DNA of 33,946 nucleotides, taken from NCBI GenBank assembly GCA_026983515.1, contig JALWHT010000175.1, forward strand, positions 1 through 33,946. Direction: 5' to 3'. Within the stretch, counting starts at the first letter, position 1; every line of letters starts with the position of its first letter. Under the pieces are notes generated by a model. The model saw only the letters and a list, made by a program, of their open reading frames with translations. It made no database searches and was not told where the DNA came from. Origin of the DNA: Sulfurovum sp. (GTDB lineage Bacteria > Campylobacterota > Campylobacteria > Campylobacterales > Sulfurovaceae). The translations under genes and the position numbers were made by a program. Positions 8,656 to 19,287 of the stretch are shown here, piece by piece.

Positions 8656-9480
8656 ATGGTTATTGCACGTACGGTCGAAGCATTGAAAGAAGCCAGAGCA
8701 TCACTGCAGGACAGTGTAGGGTTTGTACCGACGATGGGGGCACTGCATCAGGGACATCTTTCTCTTATTCAGCATGCAAAAGATGAGAATGATGCGGTGA
8801 TCGTATCGGTATTTGTCAATCCCACACAGTTTCTTGAGGGGGAGGATCTTGATGCCTATCCAAGACGGGAAGAGGCAGACAGGCTGATTTGTGAACGGGC
8901 AGGTGTGGATGTGCTCTTTATGCCGACGATCGATCAGATGTATGAAAAAGATGAACTCTGTATCGGTGCGCCTGCCATTCGAGGCTATATTCTTGAGGGA
9001 GAGAAGCGTCCTGGACACTTTGACGGGATGCTGCAGATTGTGATGAAGTTACTCAATCTGACACAGGCAACACGGGCTTACTTTGGCAAGAAAGATGCCC
9101 AGCAGCTTGCGCTGGTCATGCAGATGGTCAGAAATTATTTTATGGATGTCGAAATTATTCCCTGTGAAATCGTGCGAGATGAAAAAGGGCTGGCACTCAG
9201 TTCGCGCAATGCCTATCTGACTCCCGAAGAGAAAGAGCGTGCGCTCTGCCTTTCCCGATCGCTGAAACGGGCTACAAAAATGGTGATGGCGGGTGAACTT
9301 GATGCCCAAAAGATCAAATCAGAAATGCTTGAGGTGCTCAAAGAGGCGGATGAGGTGGAGTATGTGGCTATTGTTGACCGTGCTTTCAGGGCTGTTGAAA
9401 AAGTTGAGGTCGGGAACACGATCATTCTTGTCGCCGCGTGGGTTGGCAAACCGCGGCTTATTGACAATATTTGGATCTAA
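8656..9480 (+). CDS. panC: Pantoate--beta-alanine ligase
   Basis: [42 protein letters not shown]; likely ATG at 8656. Confidence 0.95.
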   Translation: MVIARTVEALKEARASLQDSVGFVPTMGALHQGHLSLIQHAKDENDAVIVSVFVNPTQFLEGEDLDAYPRREEADRLICERAGVDVLFMPTIDQMYEKDELCIGAPAIRGYILEGEKRPGHFDGMLQIVMKLLNLTQATRAYFGKKDAQQLALVMQMVRNYFMDVEIIPCEIVRDEKGLALSSRNAYLTPEEKERALCLSRSLKRATKMVMAGELDAQKIKSEMLEVLKEADEVEYVAIVDRAFRAVEKVEVGNTIILVAAWVGKPRLIDNIWI

Positions 9481-9483
9481 GAC

Positions 9484-11508
9484 CTAAAAGAGGTCTGCCG
9501 CATCTTCGATCTGACTTTTGCGGATCTTTGGCACGGCTTTTGGTTTGCGTTTTGGTACAGGAACCACCTTTTGCGGTTTTTCGACAACCGGCTGTTGCGG
9601 CTCTTTCGGTTTGGGCGGCGGTGGCAGGATAGGTGCGGAGACTTCTGTTTCACTGCGCTTTTCTCCGTAGAGCGGTGTATCGCATGCTACTTTCTCTTCG
9701 GCATTTGGATCTGGTATAAGGTAGCCCTGGTCGACCAGAATACGCACGGCATTTTTAAATGTAGGCACAGCAGACTGAGAAGCAAAGTATTTGTGGTACT
9801 TCTTGGCACGGATTACGAGTACGCCAATGGTATATTTGTGTCCTTTTTTATCGTTGGCAAAGCCGTAGAAGCTGCTGTGGTACTCTCTGACATAATGGCC
9901 ATGTTTGGCAATGTGTGCCGTACCGGTCTTCCCTCCGATCTCAAGGCCAGGATACTGTGCTTTGACACCCGTACCCCGCTTAACAACCTCTTTGAGAATT
10001 TCATGTATCTCTCTGGCGGCTTTTTTGCCAATGGGATGTAGATCGCCACGGGTAGGCGGCAGAATATAGTGGTCACCTTTGGCATCTTCAAGATAGTCGG
10101 CAATACGCGGTGTTACTGCTACACCGTTGTTGTTGAATGCCGAGTAGGCTTTGAAAAGTTGAGCAAAAGTCACCACCATACCGTAGCCGTAGGAGCTATT
10201 GGCCCGGTGCATCTGGTTGTTGAGAAGATGCAGCGACTTAATATGTCCGGGAAGATCACGTGAGAGGTCAATACCTGAGGGCTGAGAGAGACCAAATCCG
10301 AGTAGCCCGTCACGGAACTCCTTGCCTGTCAGTCTCCATGATATTTGGGAAATACCGACGTTGGAAGAGTGGACAATGATATCGGTTGCATCGAGTGATT
10401 CGAATTTTTCATCATCACTGATGGTGCGGCGCTTGCCGATTTTTAGCTTTCCATTGAAGGTGTTGAATACGGTATGGGGCGTGACCACCCCTTTATCCAG
10501 AGCAATAGCCAGTGTCAGGGGTTTGATGACGGATCCCGCTTCGTAGGGATATTCTGCAAATTTTGGGCTGAGTGCGGGGATGTCTTTTTGGGTGATGTGC
10601 GAAGGGTCGTAGCGTTCTGTGCTTGCCAGCGCGAGAACATTTCCCGTCTTGCTCTCCATGATGCCCACAAGAATTTCATCAGTATCAATACGCGCTTTCA
10701 TGCTGTCTATCATTTTTTCAACACGCCGTTGCAGTGCAAGGGGAATATTGAGGTGAAGATCCATGCCGTCAACACGTTGTTTTGTGATCGTGTTCTTGTC
10801 ATGAATGATGTTGCCGCCGACATCACGTTTACCCCGGAAATAACCGTCTTTTTTGGATGTGATGTATTTTTCATATTTGCGTTCGAGCCCCTTTTTTCCT
10901 TCAGGGCGGATATAGTGGCCATCATATTTTTTGCCCACGTAGCCTACAATGGGGCTGAGTATATCATGCAGTGGGAAGTGGCGGCTTTCTCCAATCTCTG
11001 TAATATCAAGACCATAAAGCACTTCGATGCCCGAACGGGTTTTTATAGAGTGAAATACTTTCAGCTGTCTTAGCTTGTAGGCAAGTGATTTGAGCTGCAT
11101 TGCCTGTTTTGCATTGAGATGTTTTGAAAGGATAATGTTACCCTTGATCTTGCGGCCTTTTTTATCGAAAAAGCGTTTGTTGAGTTTTGCTTCGGGAATG
11201 CCGCTGTAGATACTGAAAAGTTTAATGAAAAGGGCTTTTCTGTCAGGATCGATACTCTCCCCCCGAATAACTGCCTGGTAGGTTTTGAAGGAAGAGGAGA
11301 GGGTGTAGTGGTCTGCTGAAAGAATGGCACCCCGGAAAGAGCGGTCATGGATAGTGGCAAACTGGCTGGGAATGTGACGGTCTGAAGTAACCGTGTTGAG
11401 TACAGAAGCCAGAAAGATGGACATACCGATGACTAACAGGATGAAGAGTCCTGTGATCTTGCTGGTACGCTGCTGCATCGCCTGATTTTTTATCTCTCTG
11501 TTCATCAT
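9484..11508 (-). CDS. ftsI: Penicillin-binding protein, FtsI/PBP2-type transpeptidase
   Basis: N-terminal TM; motifs SSNVG and KTGTAHIAKHG; convergent with panC. Confidence 0.85.
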   Translation of the reverse strand: MMNREIKNQAMQQRTSKITGLFILLVIGMSIFLASVLNTVTSDRHIPSQFATIHDRSFRGAILSADHYTLSSSFKTYQAVIRGESIDPDRKALFIKLFSIYSGIPEAKLNKRFFDKKGRKIKGNIILSKHLNAKQAMQLKSLAYKLRQLKVFHSIKTRSGIEVLYGLDITEIGESRHFPLHDILSPIVGYVGKKYDGHYIRPEGKKGLERKYEKYITSKKDGYFRGKRDVGGNIIHDKNTITKQRVDGMDLHLNIPLALQRRVEKMIDSMKARIDTDEILVGIMESKTGNVLALASTERYDPSHITQKDIPALSPKFAEYPYEAGSVIKPLTLAIALDKGVVTPHTVFNTFNGKLKIGKRRTISDDEKFESLDATDIIVHSSNVGISQISWRLTGKEFRDGLLGFGLSQPSGIDLSRDLPGHIKSLHLLNNQMHRANSSYGYGMVVTFAQLFKAYSAFNNNGVAVTPRIADYLEDAKGDHYILPPTRGDLHPIGKKAAREIHEILKEVVKRGTGVKAQYPGLEIGGKTGTAHIAKHGHYVREYHSSFYGFANDKKGHKYTIGVLVIRAKKYHKYFASQSAVPTFKNAVRILVDQGYLIPDPNAEEKVACDTPLYGEKRSETEVSAPILPPPPKPKEPQQPVVEKPQKVVPVPKRKPKAVPKIRKSQIEDAADLF

Positions 11509-11592
11509 TCCCCCAGTTTATGTGGAATTTTATCAAAGATATCTGTTATATCTGATAAAATACGGCATTCAACTCTATAAAGTGATACTTCT

Positions 11593-12777
11593 ATGATAGA
11601 CAAACCGCTGCTTGCCGCTGTTATGGTTCTGCTGACACTCTCCCTGGTGATGGACTATTCACTTTCCGTCTATACTGTGCAGCATTTTGGCTATAACGAA
11701 TTTCATTTTTTTATACGTCAGAGCATCGCAGTGTTTGCCGGGCTCACGATGATGGTGATTCTCAGCAGGCTCGACCCGGACAGATGGATCGCCCGTATCG
11801 GGATCGGGCTTTTTGTTCTCTTTTTTCTTTTAATGGTTGTCATGCCTTTTTTGCCGCACTCACTGGTAACAGCGGTCGGAGGAGCCAAACGGTGGATTCA
11901 TCTCGGCCCTGTCTCCATCGCTCCCGTGGAATTTTTCAAGGTAGGGTTTATTGCCTTCCTTGCCTGGAGTTTTAAGCGTAAACTGGGAGATAAAGGGCAT
12001 ATGTCCTTTGGAGAAGAGATACGGCTTTTCGCCCCCTACCTTTTCATCTTTATGGCAGTGGTGGTACTGGTTGCCATTTTCCAGAAAGACCTGGGACAGG
12101 TGGTGGTGCTCGGTGCGGCACTGTTGACACTCTTTCTCTTTGTGGGAAGTTCCTATAAATTCTTTCTGATGCTTCTCTCTTCGGCTTTTGCTGCCGTTAT
12201 TGCACTTATTTTTCTTGCACCCCACAGAATGGCGCGTATCAAAAGCTGGTGGATCAGTGTCCAGGACAGTGTACTCTCATGGCTTCCGTTTAAGCCGCTT
12301 CAGGAGCTTCGGGTAGCGGCAACAGTGAAAGAACCCTGGCAGATCTCCAATTCGCTCAATGCCATTCATAACGGTGGACTTTTCGGGCAGGGGCTGGGCA
12401 ACGGACAGTTTAAACTGGGGTACCTTTCGGAAGTGCATACGGACTTTATCCTTGCAGGTATTGCCGAAGAGCTCGGGTTTATCGGTATCGTGTTTGTGGT
12501 ACTGACTCTGCTTTTTATCATATTCCGTATTTTCAAGATCGCCTCGAAGGTCAAAGACCCCATGTACTACCTTTTCAGCATCGGCGTGGGACTGCTGATC
12601 GCATACGCCTTTTTGCTTAACGCATTCGGGATTGCCGGCATCACACCCATTAAAGGAATCGCAGTGCCGTTCTTGAGTTACGGCGGATCGCATATTATGG
12701 CAACCTGTATTGCAATCGGTATGGTGCTGATGATTTCCAAGAAAGTACCCAGAGATATGCACGGAAGAATACTGTAA
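11593..12777 (+). CDS. ftsW: FtsW/RodA/SpoVE family glycosyltransferase
   Basis: Multi-TM; GGLFGQGLGNGQFKLGYLSEVHTDFILAGIAEELGFIG; next to murG. Confidence 0.9.
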   Translation: MIDKPLLAAVMVLLTLSLVMDYSLSVYTVQHFGYNEFHFFIRQSIAVFAGLTMMVILSRLDPDRWIARIGIGLFVLFFLLMVVMPFLPHSLVTAVGGAKRWIHLGPVSIAPVEFFKVGFIAFLAWSFKRKLGDKGHMSFGEEIRLFAPYLFIFMAVVVLVAIFQKDLGQVVVLGAALLTLFLFVGSSYKFFLMLLSSAFAAVIALIFLAPHRMARIKSWWISVQDSVLSWLPFKPLQELRVAATVKEPWQISNSLNAIHNGGLFGQGLGNGQFKLGYLSEVHTDFILAGIAEELGFIGIVFVVLTLLFIIFRIFKIASKVKDPMYYLFSIGVGLLIAYAFLLNAFGIAGITPIKGIAVPFLSYGGSHIMATCIAIGMVLMISKKVPRDMHGRIL

Positions 12778-12805
12778 TCTGAAGCAGAAAAAGGGAGAAT
12801 GAGAT

Positions 12806-13840
12806 ATGAGTATTGTAATGACAGGCGGGGGAACGGGTGGCCATCTGGCGATCATCCGTGCCGTCAAAGAGGCATTGGTAACAGAGGGAAGTGAACTGAA
12901 ATCTAATGCCAATCTAGTCTATATTGGCTCTGAAAAAGGGCAGGACAGACAGTGGTTTGAGCATGACGATGATTTTGAAGTGAAGTATTTTCTGCAGACC
13001 AAAGGGGTGGTCAACCAGAAGGGGCTTGGAAAAATTCAGTCACTCTGGATGATGTTCAAAGCCTATCTTCAGGCACGAAAACTGCTTAAAGAACATGATG
13101 CGAAAGTGGTTTTTTCCGTAGGAGGTTTTTCTTCGGCAGCTACGGCATTTGCTGCAAAGACAAGCGGAGTGCCGCTGGTGATCCATGAACAGAATGCCGC
13201 TTTGGGATCGCTCAACAAACTGTTGAAACCCTATGCTGATGTGTTTATCAGCTCCTACCTTGAAGAGAGTCCCGTCAAAGCCTACCCTGTCAAGGAGGTT
13301 TTTTTTGACAATGCCCGTATCCGTGAAAACGTAGAAACCATCATCTTTCTTGGCGGCTCCCAGGGTGCACGTGCCATCAATGAGTTGGCGCTCTCCCTTG
13401 CTCCGGAACTCAATGCACGTGGTATCCGCATCATCCATCAGGCGGGTGCGAACAATATCGATGCGGTGCAGCAGGCGTATCGTGAGCTTGGCATCGATGC
13501 GGAAGTATTCGGTTTTACGACAAAACTGGCCGACTATATGCATGAAGCTGACTTCGCTATTGCAAGAGCAGGGGCATCCACACTCTGGGAACTTGCAGCC
13601 ACGGCATTGCCGACACTCTTCATCCCCTACCCGTATGCGGCGAGCGATCATCAGTATTACAATGCCAAATTTCTTGTTGAAAAAGAGTTGGCATGGGTGA
13701 TGCGTGAAAATGAGATAGAGAAAGACAAAGTACTTGCCCTGTTTGATGAAGACCTTTCCCACAAGAGCAGAGGACTGATGGAGAGCATTGAGCGCGACGG
13801 CAGCCGTCAGATTGCCACTCTTTTGGAGCGCTATCTCTAA
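12806..13840 (+). CDS. murG: UDP-GlcNAc--MurNAc-(pentapeptide) transferase
   Basis: TGGGTGGHLAI N-terminus; SVGGFSSAATAFAAKTSGVPLVIHEQNAALG. Confidence 0.93.
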   Translation: MSIVMTGGGTGGHLAIIRAVKEALVTEGSELKSNANLVYIGSEKGQDRQWFEHDDDFEVKYFLQTKGVVNQKGLGKIQSLWMMFKAYLQARKLLKEHDAKVVFSVGGFSSAATAFAAKTSGVPLVIHEQNAALGSLNKLLKPYADVFISSYLEESPVKAYPVKEVFFDNARIRENVETIIFLGGSQGARAINELALSLAPELNARGIRIIHQAGANNIDAVQQAYRELGIDAEVFGFTTKLADYMHEADFAIARAGASTLWELAATALPTLFIPYPYAASDHQYYNAKFLVEKELAWVMRENEIEKDKVLALFDEDLSHKSRGLMESIERDGSRQIATLLERYL

Positions 13841-13874
13841 ACGTTTCACGATTTACCAACAGTTTTTTTTTATA

Positions 13875-13905
13875 GTTCCTTTCCGAAACTGTGTTTGAAA
13901 GGAAC
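13875..13905 (+). promoter_or_regulatory. Hairpin overlapping the RBS of the lipoprotein gene
   Basis: GTTCCTTTC (13875-13883)/GAAAGGAAC (13897-13905) plus inner AAAC-TGT-GTTT; ATG at 13910. Confidence 0.55.
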
Positions 13906-13909
13906 AGAG

Positions 13910-14395
13910 ATGAAAAAAAGATGGATGATGATACTGCTTTTGGGTGTAGCCGCACTGACAATGACCGGCTGCGGGGGCGGCGATAGTTACGATACAGGAT
14001 ATGAAGATGGCTACGATGACGGGTTTTATGATGGGGCACGGGTACCGGTAGACGGTATGACAACGTTGTTTCTGATTGACCTGTCAGGTTTTTCTGCTGC
14101 AGGGGTCCACTATACCTGTGTCGATCCAACCGGTGCTTTGACAGCAGATGCCGTGACTGCTCCCAACGGTGAGTTTTCATTCTATCCCGGTGAGCAGTGT
14201 ACTTTCGATCTGCTTGGTTTCGGCGGTACACCGGATGACCCGCTCTTTATTGAAGATGATATTGGGCAGGGAAAAAACAATATTGCCTACGCATGTGACG
14301 GAGGCGATGCGGGATTGACAGGGTACAATGTTGAGCTGGATAGAGACGGGTTTTTCAATTATCTGCCTGATGATGTCTGTACATTCTCTTTTTAG
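13910..14395 (+). CDS. Putative lipoprotein with two Cys-containing repeats
   Basis: Signal peptide with lipobox LTMTGC; DTGYEDGYDDGFYDG segment; duplicated ~37-aa C…CTF units. Confidence 0.75.
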   Translation: MKKRWMMILLLGVAALTMTGCGGGDSYDTGYEDGYDDGFYDGARVPVDGMTTLFLIDLSGFSAAGVHYTCVDPTGALTADAVTAPNGEFSFYPGEQCTFDLLGFGGTPDDPLFIEDDIGQGKNNIAYACDGGDAGLTGYNVELDRDGFFNYLPDDVCTFSF

Positions 14396-14431
14396 GAAAA
14401 TGTTTCTAATTTCTTCTTCATAACATCTTGG

Positions 14432-14453
14432 AAGCCCCTTCTGCGGGGGCTTT
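14432..14453 (+). terminator. Terminator after the lipoprotein gene
   Basis: AAGCCCC-TTCTGCG-GGGGCTT followed by a short T run. Confidence 0.7.
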
Positions 14454-14510
14454 ACCTCCCAATAACCACAAATTGGCTAAAATATCCCAATTTTTAACGC
14501 AGGATATGCA

Positions 14511-17087
14511 ATGATGGACATCAGAAAATCTTTTTTAGACTACTTCGAGGGGAAAGGACATAAAGTGGTGGAGAGCTCACCGCTGGTGCCTGACGATCCG
14601 ACACTGCTTTTTACCAATGCCGGTATGGTACAGTTCAAGAACATTTTTACCGGGGATGCACCTATCCCCAACCCGCCAAGGGCGACAAGTTCTCAAACCT
14701 GTATCCGCGCGGGCGGAAAGCACAACGACCTAGACAATGTCGGCTATACCGCACGTCACCACACCTTCTTCGAGATGCTTGGTAACTTCAGTTTTGGTGA
14801 TTACTTCAAAAAAGAAGCCATCGCCTATGCATGGGAATTTGTTACTGGCAAGGCGTATTTGGCACTGCCTGTAGAGAAGATCTGGGTAACGGTGCATGAG
14901 AGTGATGATGAAGCGTACGAACTCTGGAAAGAACACATCGCCGAAGAGCGCATTATGCGTTTTGGCGACAAAGACAACTTTTGGCAGATGGGCGATACCG
15001 GCCCGTGCGGCCCGTGTTCGGAGATCTTCTATGACCAGGGTGAGGAGCATTTCAACTCTCCAGAGGATGTGATGGGCGGCGAGGGTGACCGTTTCCTTGA
15101 GATATGGAACCTCGTTTTCATGCAGTATGAGCGTGATGAAAAGGGAGAACTCCACCCGCTGCCAAAACCGAGCATCGATACCGGTATGGGGCTGGAGCGT
15201 GTGGTTGCCATCAAGGAAGGGAAGTTAAACAACTTCCACTCTTCGCTCTTTATGCCGCTGCTTGAAGCCATTGGCAAACTGGTGGGGGCTCCGTATGACT
15301 ACGATGCACCCAACTCCGCAAGTTATCGTGTCATTGCCGACCACCTGCGTGCGGTCAGCTTCCTTTTGGCTCAGGGTGTGAACTTTGACAAAGAAGGACG
15401 CGGCTATGTACTGCGCCGCATTATGCGTCGCGCCATCCGCCACGGCTATCTGCTGGGGCTCAGAGAGCCGTTCATGTACAGACTGGTCGATGACCTTGTT
15501 GCTTTGATGGGTGGACACTACACTTACCTTCAAACAAAATCCGAAGCGATCAAAACCTCTATGAAACTTGAAGAAGAACGTTTCTTCGACACTATCGAAG
15601 CGGGAATTAAACTTTTCAATCAGGAGCTTGAGCATACCAAAGATGTATTCAGCGGCGAAGTGGCGTTCAAACTCTACGACACCTACGGCTTCCCGCTTGA
15701 CCTGACTGAAGATATGCTTAGAGAGAAGGGGATCAGACTCGATATTGAAGGCTTTAATGCCAGGATGGAAGCACAGAAAGCGCAGTCCAAAGCAAACTGG
15801 AAAGGCAGTGGCGATGCTGCGACAACCGGTGACTTCAAGCAGCTTAAAGAGCGTTTTGGAGAGAACACGTTTGTGGGGTATGAAACCACGCAGGTGCAGA
15901 CCAAAGTACTGGCACTGCTCGATGAGAACTTCAAGGAAGTAGAGAGCATTGACGGCAAGGGCTGGGTGATGCTGGAACAGACACCGTTCTATGCGGAGTC
16001 TGGCGGGCAGGTCGGCGACAAAGGTGAATTAAGAGTTAGGAATGAGAAATTAGGAATTAAGGTATTGGATACCAAGAAATTTCTTGATATGAACCTTTCC
16101 GAAGTGGAAGGAAAGCTTGCTGTGGGGGATGAGGTGGAAGCGGTTGTCGATCAGAGCCGTGCGGAGATTGAGAAGCATCATTCGGCAACACACCTGCTGC
16201 ATGCAGCGCTGCGTGCAGTGCTGGGAGACCATATCTCTCAGGCGGGGTCACTCAACGATGACAAGCGTTTGCGTTTTGACTTCTCTCATCCCAAAGCGCT
16301 CACAAAAGAGGAACTGCAGAAAGTTGAAGATTGGGTGAACGACAAAGTACAGCGTGCTATCCCTCGTAAAACGGAGATTATGAGCATCGATGAGGCAAAA
16401 AAATCCGGTGCTATGGCGCTCTTTGGTGAAAAATACGGTGACAAGGTGCGTGTGGTAAGTATGGGTGATGCTTCTGTAGAACTGTGCGGTGGTACCCATG
16501 TGGACAACACGGCACAGATCGGACTCTTTATGATTACCAAAGAGAGCGGTGTGAGTGCCGGTGTCAGACGTATCGAAGCGATCTGCGGCCGCGCGGCGGT
16601 TGAGAAGGTCAAAGGACTCAGAAGTGAGATCGAGCAGATCAAAGAGGAAGTGAAAAACCAGAATCCTCTTGCCGGCATTGCCAAGCTCAAAGAGGAGGTC
16701 AAAACCCTTAAAGGTGAACTTAAAGCAGCCCTCAGTGCGACCAAAAAAGAGCTGACACCTGTTGATGTAAACGGTGTGAATGTTATTGTCGAAGAGGTTG
16801 ATGCGGGTGACATCAAAGAGATGATCGATGAGGCGAAGAACAAATATGACAATATTGCCATTATGCTCTTCCAGAAAAAGGGAGAGAAAGTTCTATTAGC
16901 AGCTGGTTCGAAAAATACGCCTGTCAAAGCGGGTGACTGGATCAAAGCAGTCGCACCGGTAGTCGGCGGCGGCGGTGGCGGACGTCCTGACTTTGCACAG
17001 GCAGGCGGAAAAGATGCTTCCAAGGTCGGCATGGCGATGGAAGAGGCAAAAACCTATCTTGCCGAAATCGTGGAGGGTGGTAACTGA
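14511..17087 (+). CDS. alaS: Alanyl-tRNA synthetase
   Basis: Full-length homologue: [47 protein letters not shown]-terminal DHHA1 [15 protein letters not shown]. Confidence 0.97.
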   Translation: MMDIRKSFLDYFEGKGHKVVESSPLVPDDPTLLFTNAGMVQFKNIFTGDAPIPNPPRATSSQTCIRAGGKHNDLDNVGYTARHHTFFEMLGNFSFGDYFKKEAIAYAWEFVTGKAYLALPVEKIWVTVHESDDEAYELWKEHIAEERIMRFGDKDNFWQMGDTGPCGPCSEIFYDQGEEHFNSPEDVMGGEGDRFLEIWNLVFMQYERDEKGELHPLPKPSIDTGMGLERVVAIKEGKLNNFHSSLFMPLLEAIGKLVGAPYDYDAPNSASYRVIADHLRAVSFLLAQGVNFDKEGRGYVLRRIMRRAIRHGYLLGLREPFMYRLVDDLVALMGGHYTYLQTKSEAIKTSMKLEEERFFDTIEAGIKLFNQELEHTKDVFSGEVAFKLYDTYGFPLDLTEDMLREKGIRLDIEGFNARMEAQKAQSKANWKGSGDAATTGDFKQLKERFGENTFVGYETTQVQTKVLALLDENFKEVESIDGKGWVMLEQTPFYAESGGQVGDKGELRVRNEKLGIKVLDTKKFLDMNLSEVEGKLAVGDEVEAVVDQSRAEIEKHHSATHLLHAALRAVLGDHISQAGSLNDDKRLRFDFSHPKALTKEELQKVEDWVNDKVQRAIPRKTEIMSIDEAKKSGAMALFGEKYGDKVRVVSMGDASVELCGGTHVDNTAQIGLFMITKESGVSAGVRRIEAICGRAAVEKVKGLRSEIEQIKEEVKNQNPLAGIAKLKEEVKTLKGELKAALSATKKELTPVDVNGVNVIVEEVDAGDIKEMIDEAKNKYDNIAIMLFQKKGEKVLLAAGSKNTPVKAGDWIKAVAPVVGGGGGGRPDFAQAGGKDASKVGMAMEEAKTYLAEIVEGGN
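16027..16061 (+). repeat. Degenerate heptamer array (5 x 7 bp) inside alaS
   Basis: AATTAAG AGTTAGG AATGAGA AATTAGG AATTAAG; translated in frame as (E)[11 protein letters not shown]. Confidence 0.7.
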
Positions 17088-17620
17088 TGAAGCAGACAAT
17101 GGTAGAGCTTTTCGGTACCTATGCACATGAAATTGTCTTTACCCACGTGCTTTCCGCCTTTGTCTGGGTGGGTGGTATGATCGCGATCCGTTTTGCGGTA
17201 CATCCGGTGATGCAGAGCATTGAAGACCCAAAGATAAGACTGGGAAAGACACTTCAGATTACCAAAAACCTCTTTCATCTGGTGATTCCTTTTATTATTG
17301 CCATCATTGTTACAGCGGTACTAATGTCAGTGGGGCTTGGTTTTCGTGCTGCAGCAGTTGACGAGAGCGGCAATATTGTCAACCAGACAGCCTACAGCAT
17401 TTACCAGATCGTGCACATCAAAGAGGTGATCTGGATGGTGATGACAGCCAATTTCACCTGGATGTACCTCAAGCGGCAAAAGGCACAGAAGCTTTTTAAT
17501 GCAGGTGATCTGCCCGCTGCCAAGGCGACGGTAGCGATCGTACCAAAGTATCTTCTGCCTGTGAATATGGTGCTTGGCATACTGGCTCTTTGGTTTGGCG
17601 TGACACTTCGGGGGTTTTGA
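17087..17620 (+). CDS. Conserved integral membrane protein (4 predicted TM segments)
   Basis: Hydrophobic profile; ATG overlaps the alaS TGA and its stop overlaps the maf start. Confidence 0.75.
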   Translation: MKQTMVELFGTYAHEIVFTHVLSAFVWVGGMIAIRFAVHPVMQSIEDPKIRLGKTLQITKNLFHLVIPFIIAIIVTAVLMSVGLGFRAAAVDESGNIVNQTAYSIYQIVHIKEVIWMVMTANFTWMYLKRQKAQKLFNAGDLPAAKATVAIVPKYLLPVNMVLGILALWFGVTLRGF

Positions 17621-18183
17621 TGCTTTATCTCTGTTCCCAGTCTCCAAGCCGTGCGCTTCTTTTGGAAAAGTTCGGTATTGCATTCGAGCAGAAACCGGTA
17701 GATTTTGACGAAGATGCCATTACCACGATGGTAGCCAAAGACTTCGTCTATCTGGCAAGCAAGGGAAAACTCGCGGCGGCAGAACAGCACTATGGGCTTG
17801 AAAACCCTCTCTTGACCGCGGACAGTGTCATTGCTACCCAAAGCGGCGAAATTTTGCGAAAACCCAAAGATATTGACGATGCCAGACGTATTTTGAAGCT
17901 GCAAAGCGGTGCGCAGATAAGCATTGTTTCTTCGGTACATTATAAAACCAAAAACCTGCTCTTTATCGATACTTCGGCGACACACTATCTTTTTGCCCCC
18001 TTTGATGAGGATGACCTGGAAGCCTACCTGCAAAGCGGAGAGTGGCAGGGTAAAGCGGGTGGATGCATGGTCGAAGGGTTTTGCAAAAAGTATATTCAAA
18101 CGGTCAGAGGGTATGAAAGTACGGCAATGGGACTTCAAGTTGAGACACTGCTGCCGTGGATAAGGAGAGCCAATGTACACTAA
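17620..18183 (+). CDS. maf: Maf-like nucleotide pyrophosphatase
   Basis: LYLCSQSPSRALLLEKFGI and LTADSVIATQSGEILRKPKD motifs; start at ATG 17620. Confidence 0.85.
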   Translation: MLYLCSQSPSRALLLEKFGIAFEQKPVDFDEDAITTMVAKDFVYLASKGKLAAAEQHYGLENPLLTADSVIATQSGEILRKPKDIDDARRILKLQSGAQISIVSSVHYKTKNLLFIDTSATHYLFAPFDEDDLEAYLQSGEWQGKAGGCMVEGFCKKYIQTVRGYESTAMGLQVETLLPWIRRANVH

Positions 18184-19267
18184 AGAACTCGAAGTCCTCA
18201 AAAAAGCAGGGCGTTTCAGAGAACGACACCTCTATTCTGATATGCTCGATGATTTCGCATCCAATGACTACCTTGGGCTCTCATCAAAAAAGAAGCAGTT
18301 TAAAAAGGCGTGCAAACTGCTCGAGGAGTATACTACTGTCAGTTCCAAAGCAAGTATGCTGGTCAACGGCTACCATCCTATCCATAAGATTTTTGAAATG
18401 GAGATGGCAGAGCAAAACGGTTTTGAAGAGGGTTTGGTGGTCGGTAGCGGCTTTTTGGCCAACTTGGCGCTTATTGAATCGCTGGTACGCAAAGGTGACA
18501 GACTTTTTATGGATGAGGAGTACCACGCAAGCGGGGTAATGGCTGCACAGCTTCTTGGAGACCGTGTGACAATCTTTCGCCATAATGATGCGGAGGATTT
18601 GAAGCAGAAATTGCAAGCCCATCCCGCAAACCGGCAGATTGTCGCGGTGGAAGGGGTCTATTCGATGGAAGGCGATCTCTGTGTCCGGGAGATATTCGAT
18701 GTGGGAGAAGAGAGCGGTGCGCTGCTCATTGTCGACGAAGCGCACAGTGCCGGTGTGCTTGGCAAAAAACTGCTTGGTATCTTTGAATACTACGGCATTA
18801 CACCCAATGAACGGCATATCAAAATGGGTACACTTGGCAAAGCCTACGGCAGTTACGGAGCCTACATCCTCGCTTCCAAAAGTGTCATCAGTTTTCTTGA
18901 AAACCGTGCCAAATCGGTTATCTATACCACAGCACCCTCGGTTTTCGATACGGCACTTGCCTATGTGAATATGAAATACATCCGAAAAAACGCCAAGAAG
19001 TTTCGGGAAAAGATAAAGGCGCGTCAGGAAGTGGCTGAATCGGAGATTGGTAAAAAGACAGAGAGTCTCATTCTGCCTATTGAAGTACCCGATAATGACT
19101 TTGCACTTTTTATGCAAAAAGGGCTGATGGAGCAGAACTATCTTGTGGGTGCCATTCGTCAGCCTACGGTACAAAAACCTATTTTGCGTGTGATCCTCAA
19201 TACCGAAGTATCGATAGAGAAACTTCGTCACCTGTTAAGACTCATTAGACTTAACTTGGTACAATAA
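18173..19267 (+). CDS. PLP-dependent alpha-oxoamine synthase (BioF/KBL-like)
   Basis: DFASNDYLGLSSKKK, DEEYHASGVMAAQL, VDEAHSAGVLG, GTLGKAYGSYGAYI. Confidence 0.85.
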   Translation: MYTKELEVLKKAGRFRERHLYSDMLDDFASNDYLGLSSKKKQFKKACKLLEEYTTVSSKASMLVNGYHPIHKIFEMEMAEQNGFEEGLVVGSGFLANLALIESLVRKGDRLFMDEEYHASGVMAAQLLGDRVTIFRHNDAEDLKQKLQAHPANRQIVAVEGVYSMEGDLCVREIFDVGEESGALLIVDEAHSAGVLGKKLLGIFEYYGITPNERHIKMGTLGKAYGSYGAYILASKSVISFLENRAKSVIYTTAPSVFDTALAYVNMKYIRKNAKKFREKIKARQEVAESEIGKKTESLILPIEVPDNDFALFMQKGLMEQNYLVGAIRQPTVQKPILRVILNTEVSIEKLRHLLRLIRLNLVQ

Positions 19268-19287
19268 AAGTAAAAACAGGTGGGTTT

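Noticed and set aside
13040-13849. Long minus-strand ORFs opposite murG, alaS (16286-17032) and the zinc-ribbon gene (31483-32190)
   Set aside because: All lie opposite confidently identified genes and look like codon-bias shadows.
18284-19231. 315-aa minus-strand ORF opposite the BioF-like gene
   Set aside because: Shadow ORF: the + strand encodes a clear PLP enzyme over the same span; the antisense translation has no recognisable motifs and biased Cys/His/Phe composition.
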